DNA from: Niabella insulamsoli
Lineage (GTDB): Bacteria; Bacteroidota; Bacteroidia; Chitinophagales; Chitinophagaceae
Assembly (NCBI RefSeq): GCF_039652435.2
Contig: NZ_CP190246.1
Coordinates: 3,472,001-3,536,000, forward strand
Reading direction: 5' to 3'
Length of the DNA: 64,000 nucleotides
Below the pieces are notes generated by a model, which searched no databases, was not told the origin of the DNA, and saw nothing but the letters and a program-made list of their open reading frames with translations. Position numbers and translations under genes: made by a program. This document shows positions 61,463 to 64,000 of this stretch, piece after piece. How positions within the stretch are numbered: position 1 is the stretch's first letter; the number at the start of each line of letters is the position of its first letter.

Positions 61463-61921
61463 ATGCAAACCGGATTATTACATTTACACAGCTTTTTGCG
61501 TTGGGCTATTGTTTTATTTTTTTTGATAGCCATCTTTAAAAGCCTGGGAGCCGGCAACAAGCCCTTTACCAAAGGCCATGCAACGGCGGGCCTTTTGTTG
61601 ATGATTTGTTGCGACATCAATCTCCTGGTTGGTTTGGTACAATGGTTTACGGGCACTTTCGGGCTTAAGCTTTTTCAACAAATGCCTATGGGGGATATTA
61701 TGAAAGCGCCCATTTACCGCTTTTTTGCTGTTGAACATTTACTTGGCATGATCGTGGCGATCGCATTAGTTCATGTAGGCCGGTCTTTTGCTAAGAAGAA
61801 TATTCCCGATGCCGTTAAGCATCGCAAAACTGTTTTGTTTTATGTGATTTCGTTTATCATTATGCTGGCTTCAATTCCCTGGCCGTTTAGGGAAGTGGGG
61901 CAAGGCCGCGGTTGGTTTTAA
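61463..61921 (+). CDS. Four-helix membrane protein of unknown function
   Basis: A 152-residue protein with four hydrophobic helices and several His residues in or near them (LLHLHSFLRW, KGHATAG, AVEHLLGM, ALVHVGRSF). The pattern hints at heme or metal binding as in cytochrome-b-like proteins, but no motif proves this. The end REVGQGRGWF is polar. It looks like a conserved Bacteroidota membrane protein. Not part of an obvious operon. Confidence 0.75.
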   Translation: MQTGLLHLHSFLRWAIVLFFLIAIFKSLGAGNKPFTKGHATAGLLLMICCDINLLVGLVQWFTGTFGLKLFQQMPMGDIMKAPIYRFFAVEHLLGMIVAIALVHVGRSFAKKNIPDAVKHRKTVLFYVISFIIMLASIPWPFREVGQGRGWF

Positions 61922-61937
61922 TCGCTGCAGCGCCAGC

Positions 61938-62432
61938 TTATTTTTTTCCCAGCTCAATTACTTCGCAGTTTGAAAAATTTTTCCCTTCGATCGAAAACCG
62001 GATGAGCGTTCTTACCTTTTGCCATCCCTGTTTGCCGGCCGCGCCCGGATTCATGTGAAGGCACTGCAGCGCATCGTCGAACATAACTTTCAGGATATGC
62101 GAATGCCCGCTGATAAACAGTTGTGGCTTCTCTGCTATGATTAGTTTTTTGGTTTCGGTGTTATACTTCGGCGGATATCCCCCAATATGCCGCATCATAA
62201 CTTTCACGGCCTCCACTTCAAAAAGCAAAACTTCTCCAAACCGACTGCGAATATCAGCGCCGTCAATATTACCATAAACACCCCGCAAAGGTTTGAAAGC
62301 CCGCAGTTCGTCGGCAATGCCACTATTGCCGAAATCGCCCGCATGCCAGATCTCATCACATTTTTCAAAATACTTGAAAACCTGGGGATCTAAAAAACCA
62401 TGTGTATCTGATATAAGGCCAATCTGCATCAA
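61938..62432 (-). CDS. YfcE/MJ0936-type metallophosphoesterase
   Basis: A 164-residue phosphoesterase. The metal motifs are visible: GLISDTHGF, HAGDFGN, GNIDG and the final GHSHI with MNPGAAG. It probably acts on small phosphodiesters in the cytoplasm. The gene is convergent with the membrane-protein gene and 38 bp downstream of the PLC-like gene. Confidence 0.9.
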   Translation of the reverse strand: MMQIGLISDTHGFLDPQVFKYFEKCDEIWHAGDFGNSGIADELRAFKPLRGVYGNIDGADIRSRFGEVLLFEVEAVKVMMRHIGGYPPKYNTETKKLIIAEKPQLFISGHSHILKVMFDDALQCLHMNPGAAGKQGWQKVRTLIRFSIEGKNFSNCEVIELGKK

Positions 62433-62470
62433 TCGTCTAAAAGTTTGAAAAGGCTGCTGCCAGTGGAGTC

Positions 62471-63460
62471 TTAATCTTTGGTCATCCGCCTCGTTGAAAT
62501 GAGCATTTTATTTTTTACAAGTTCGTTTTTGCGGAATGCTTTTCGCTCTGCCTTCAATGACTTTTTATGATACCCATCCGCCAGCAGAGGTTTTAGATCT
62601 GGCCGGCCTGCGTTCACCCAAGCGGTAAACCAAAAATCAGCCAGGGCATCGGCCGAAGCCACCAGCTGTTCATTGATCGAACCGCGCAGCGCCTGCGCAT
62701 ATTGCTTCGCAAATGCGTTAGCATAAAATCTTCTGTTTTTGCCCCAACGCACTTCCCATCTGTATTTGGCGCTATCCGAAAAATTCACCGACACCTCTCT
62801 TTCCTTTTGCAACATTTCTGGCAACAGCGAAAAAGTATGCTCAATAATTTTCCAGATTTCATCCGCAGGCGAAGCAATATACCTGGCCTTATGCCGGCTG
62901 CTCAAATCATAATGGGTGATCATTACTTCGGGCACGGTAGTCTCCCAAAGATCATGGATGCCATGCTGTCCCGTCAACTGACCGTCGTAGTTGACCGATG
63001 TGTGTAGCGGAACGTGGGCGTCGGCAATATAGTGGCTTAGGTCAGCCGCATAAAAGAGAATGCTGTCGGCGTTTTTCGATCGAAATGCATCCGTCAGCTT
63101 GTCCATATATTCCACCACGACAAAGGGCAGCGTACCGTATTTGTGCAGGGTGTCTAAAGAGTATTTTTCGATCGCCTTTTGGAAATCGTGAGGCACTTCC
63201 TGAAAGGCATTGGGGCCAAATCCTTCCATATCAATATAATGCTTACGCCCTTCTGATTCATCCTGGGTGCGCCTTATGTCGGGCCTAGGCGCACCATAAA
63301 CGAGGGAATCCTTGTGGCTGAAGAAAAACGCGCGCATGGGTTTTGGCAGCTCGTAAATAGCCAGTTGGGCAATGGTCCGATGGCCCAAAAAGCCCCAGCC
63401 CGAAACGGCCAGCGCGGTTGTCAACAATATTAAAACTGCGATATAATGTCTTTTGATCAT
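62471..63460 (-). CDS. Exported zinc-dependent phospholipase C / S1-P1 nuclease-like protein
   Basis: A 329-residue protein with a signal peptide. The mature protein begins near Trp22 with WGFLGHRTIAQLA, where an N-terminal Trp and His are zinc ligands in this superfamily. More ligand-type residues occur in ADLSHYIADAHVPLHT and GIHDLWE. It would hydrolyse phosphodiesters in lipids or nucleic acids outside the inner membrane. The C-terminal tail is Lys/Arg-rich. Confidence 0.85.
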   Translation of the reverse strand: MIKRHYIAVLILLTTALAVSGWGFLGHRTIAQLAIYELPKPMRAFFFSHKDSLVYGAPRPDIRRTQDESEGRKHYIDMEGFGPNAFQEVPHDFQKAIEKYSLDTLHKYGTLPFVVVEYMDKLTDAFRSKNADSILFYAADLSHYIADAHVPLHTSVNYDGQLTGQHGIHDLWETTVPEVMITHYDLSSRHKARYIASPADEIWKIIEHTFSLLPEMLQKEREVSVNFSDSAKYRWEVRWGKNRRFYANAFAKQYAQALRGSINEQLVASADALADFWFTAWVNAGRPDLKPLLADGYHKKSLKAERKAFRKNELVKNKMLISTRRMTKD

Positions 63461-63634
63461 GATAGGATTAGAATAGATGCAAAGTTGCAGGAAATAAGCA
63501 ATTAATTAGAGGCGCAGCGCATTATTTAATCGTAAAAAGAAAGGTTCTTGATTGGAAGCAGTTTCAGCGGGCGAAACAGAGAAAAGGTATTGAAACAACT
63601 ATCTTTGGTAAAATTCAACCTGTAATAAGAAACT

Positions 63635-64000
63635 ATGCCGCTACTTGAAGTCAAAAATCTGAAGAAATATTTTGCCACGCAAAAAGCCGTCGACGATATC
63701 AGCCTTACCATTGAGCAAGGCCAAATTTTTGGGCTACTGGGGCCAAATGGCGCGGGAAAAACGACGCTTATCCGCATGATCACGGGTATTTTTTACCCAG
63801 ACAGCGGATCGATTATTTTTGATGGCAAGCCCTTTGACCCGGCCAATGATATTGCTAAAATTGGGTATATGCCGGAGGAGCGCGGGCTTTACAAAAAAAT
63901 GAAAATCGGGGAGCAAACGCTTTACCTCGCACAATTAAAAGGCCTTGGTAAAAAAGAAGCTACCGAAAAAATAAAAGACTGGTTTGCCCGGTTTGAAATG
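63635..64000 (+). CDS. ABC transporter ATP-binding protein, NatA-like (partial)
   Basis: The first 122 residues, beginning MPLLEVKNLKKYFATQKAVD, contain Walker A GLLGPNGAGKTTLIRM and the Q-loop region IGYMPEERGLYKKM. EERGLY in the Q-loop region is typical of NatA/YhaQ-type exporters paired with an ABC-2 permease. The signature motif and Walker B lie beyond the window. Confidence 0.92.
   Translation, partial: MPLLEVKNLKKYFATQKAVDDISLTIEQGQIFGLLGPNGAGKTTLIRMITGIFYPDSGSIIFDGKPFDPANDIAKIGYMPEERGLYKKMKIGEQTLYLAQLKGLGKKEATEKIKDWFARFEM

Overview
The window looks like a chromosomal segment of a Bacteroidota bacterium, most likely a member of the Chitinophagaceae or a close relative. The family is my guess; the phylum is better supported. 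The evidence is TAnnTTTG-type -7 promoter elements, few purine-rich ribosome binding sites, a TonB-dependent receptor with an N-terminal carboxypeptidase-regulatory-like domain, the fused aldolase/dehydrogenase rhamnose pathway, DUF1080 next to Gfo/Idh/MocA proteins, an HU-CCDC81-like protein and a Bacteroidota-type AMP nucleosidase. No rRNA, tRNA, CRISPR array or insertion sequence was recognised.

Layout. 1-5.4 kb (minus): L-rhamnose utilisation (kinase fragment, isomerase, fused rhamnulose-phosphate aldolase/lactaldehyde dehydrogenase, RhaT). 5.6-16.4 kb: acyltransferase, TonB receptor, EF-G, two META-like lipoproteins, an MscS-family channel and an arginine decarboxylase-like protein. 16.6-22 kb (minus): a surface-protein block made of two near-identical ~1.1 kb genes with different signal peptides and three paralogues sharing an N-terminal GNVGIGT motif, two of them with C1q/TNF-like ends. 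22.2-40.7 kb: mostly housekeeping and metabolic genes (L20/L35, CPA2 antiporter, thioesterase, site-2 protease, DUF1080/GFO pair, PBP4, CinA, an E2 acyltransferase).

The most interesting part is 40.8-50.1 kb, an AT-rich accessory locus that reads as a bacteriocin (microcin) system. It holds three small precursors with double-glycine leaders. One is split by a frameshift. Two are adjacent, and both carry GxxxG motifs like class IIb two-peptide bacteriocins. Downstream lie a CPBP-family protein, two tiny membrane proteins (immunity candidates), an HlyD-type adaptor, a C39-peptidase ABC transporter that would cleave at Gly-Gly and export, and a TolC-type channel. Two precursor units start with the same ~243 bp promoter plus ~165 nt leader (about 93% identical by hand alignment), which looks like a structured cis-regulatory RNA.

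50-64 kb: efflux adaptor, a barnase/barstar-like RNase-inhibitor pair, hydroxyacyl-CoA dehydrogenase, AMP nucleosidase, a fused oligopeptide ABC ATPase, QueA, PhoH, Rpe, a phosphoesterase, a PLC/nuclease-like enzyme and the start of an ABC ATPase. Short repeats recur between genes: heptanucleotide arrays starting at stop codons, AT-rich inverted repeats, 22-bp palindromes and a 33-bp dispersed repeat. Several frames break at T/A homopolymers, so indel errors in the assembly must be considered.
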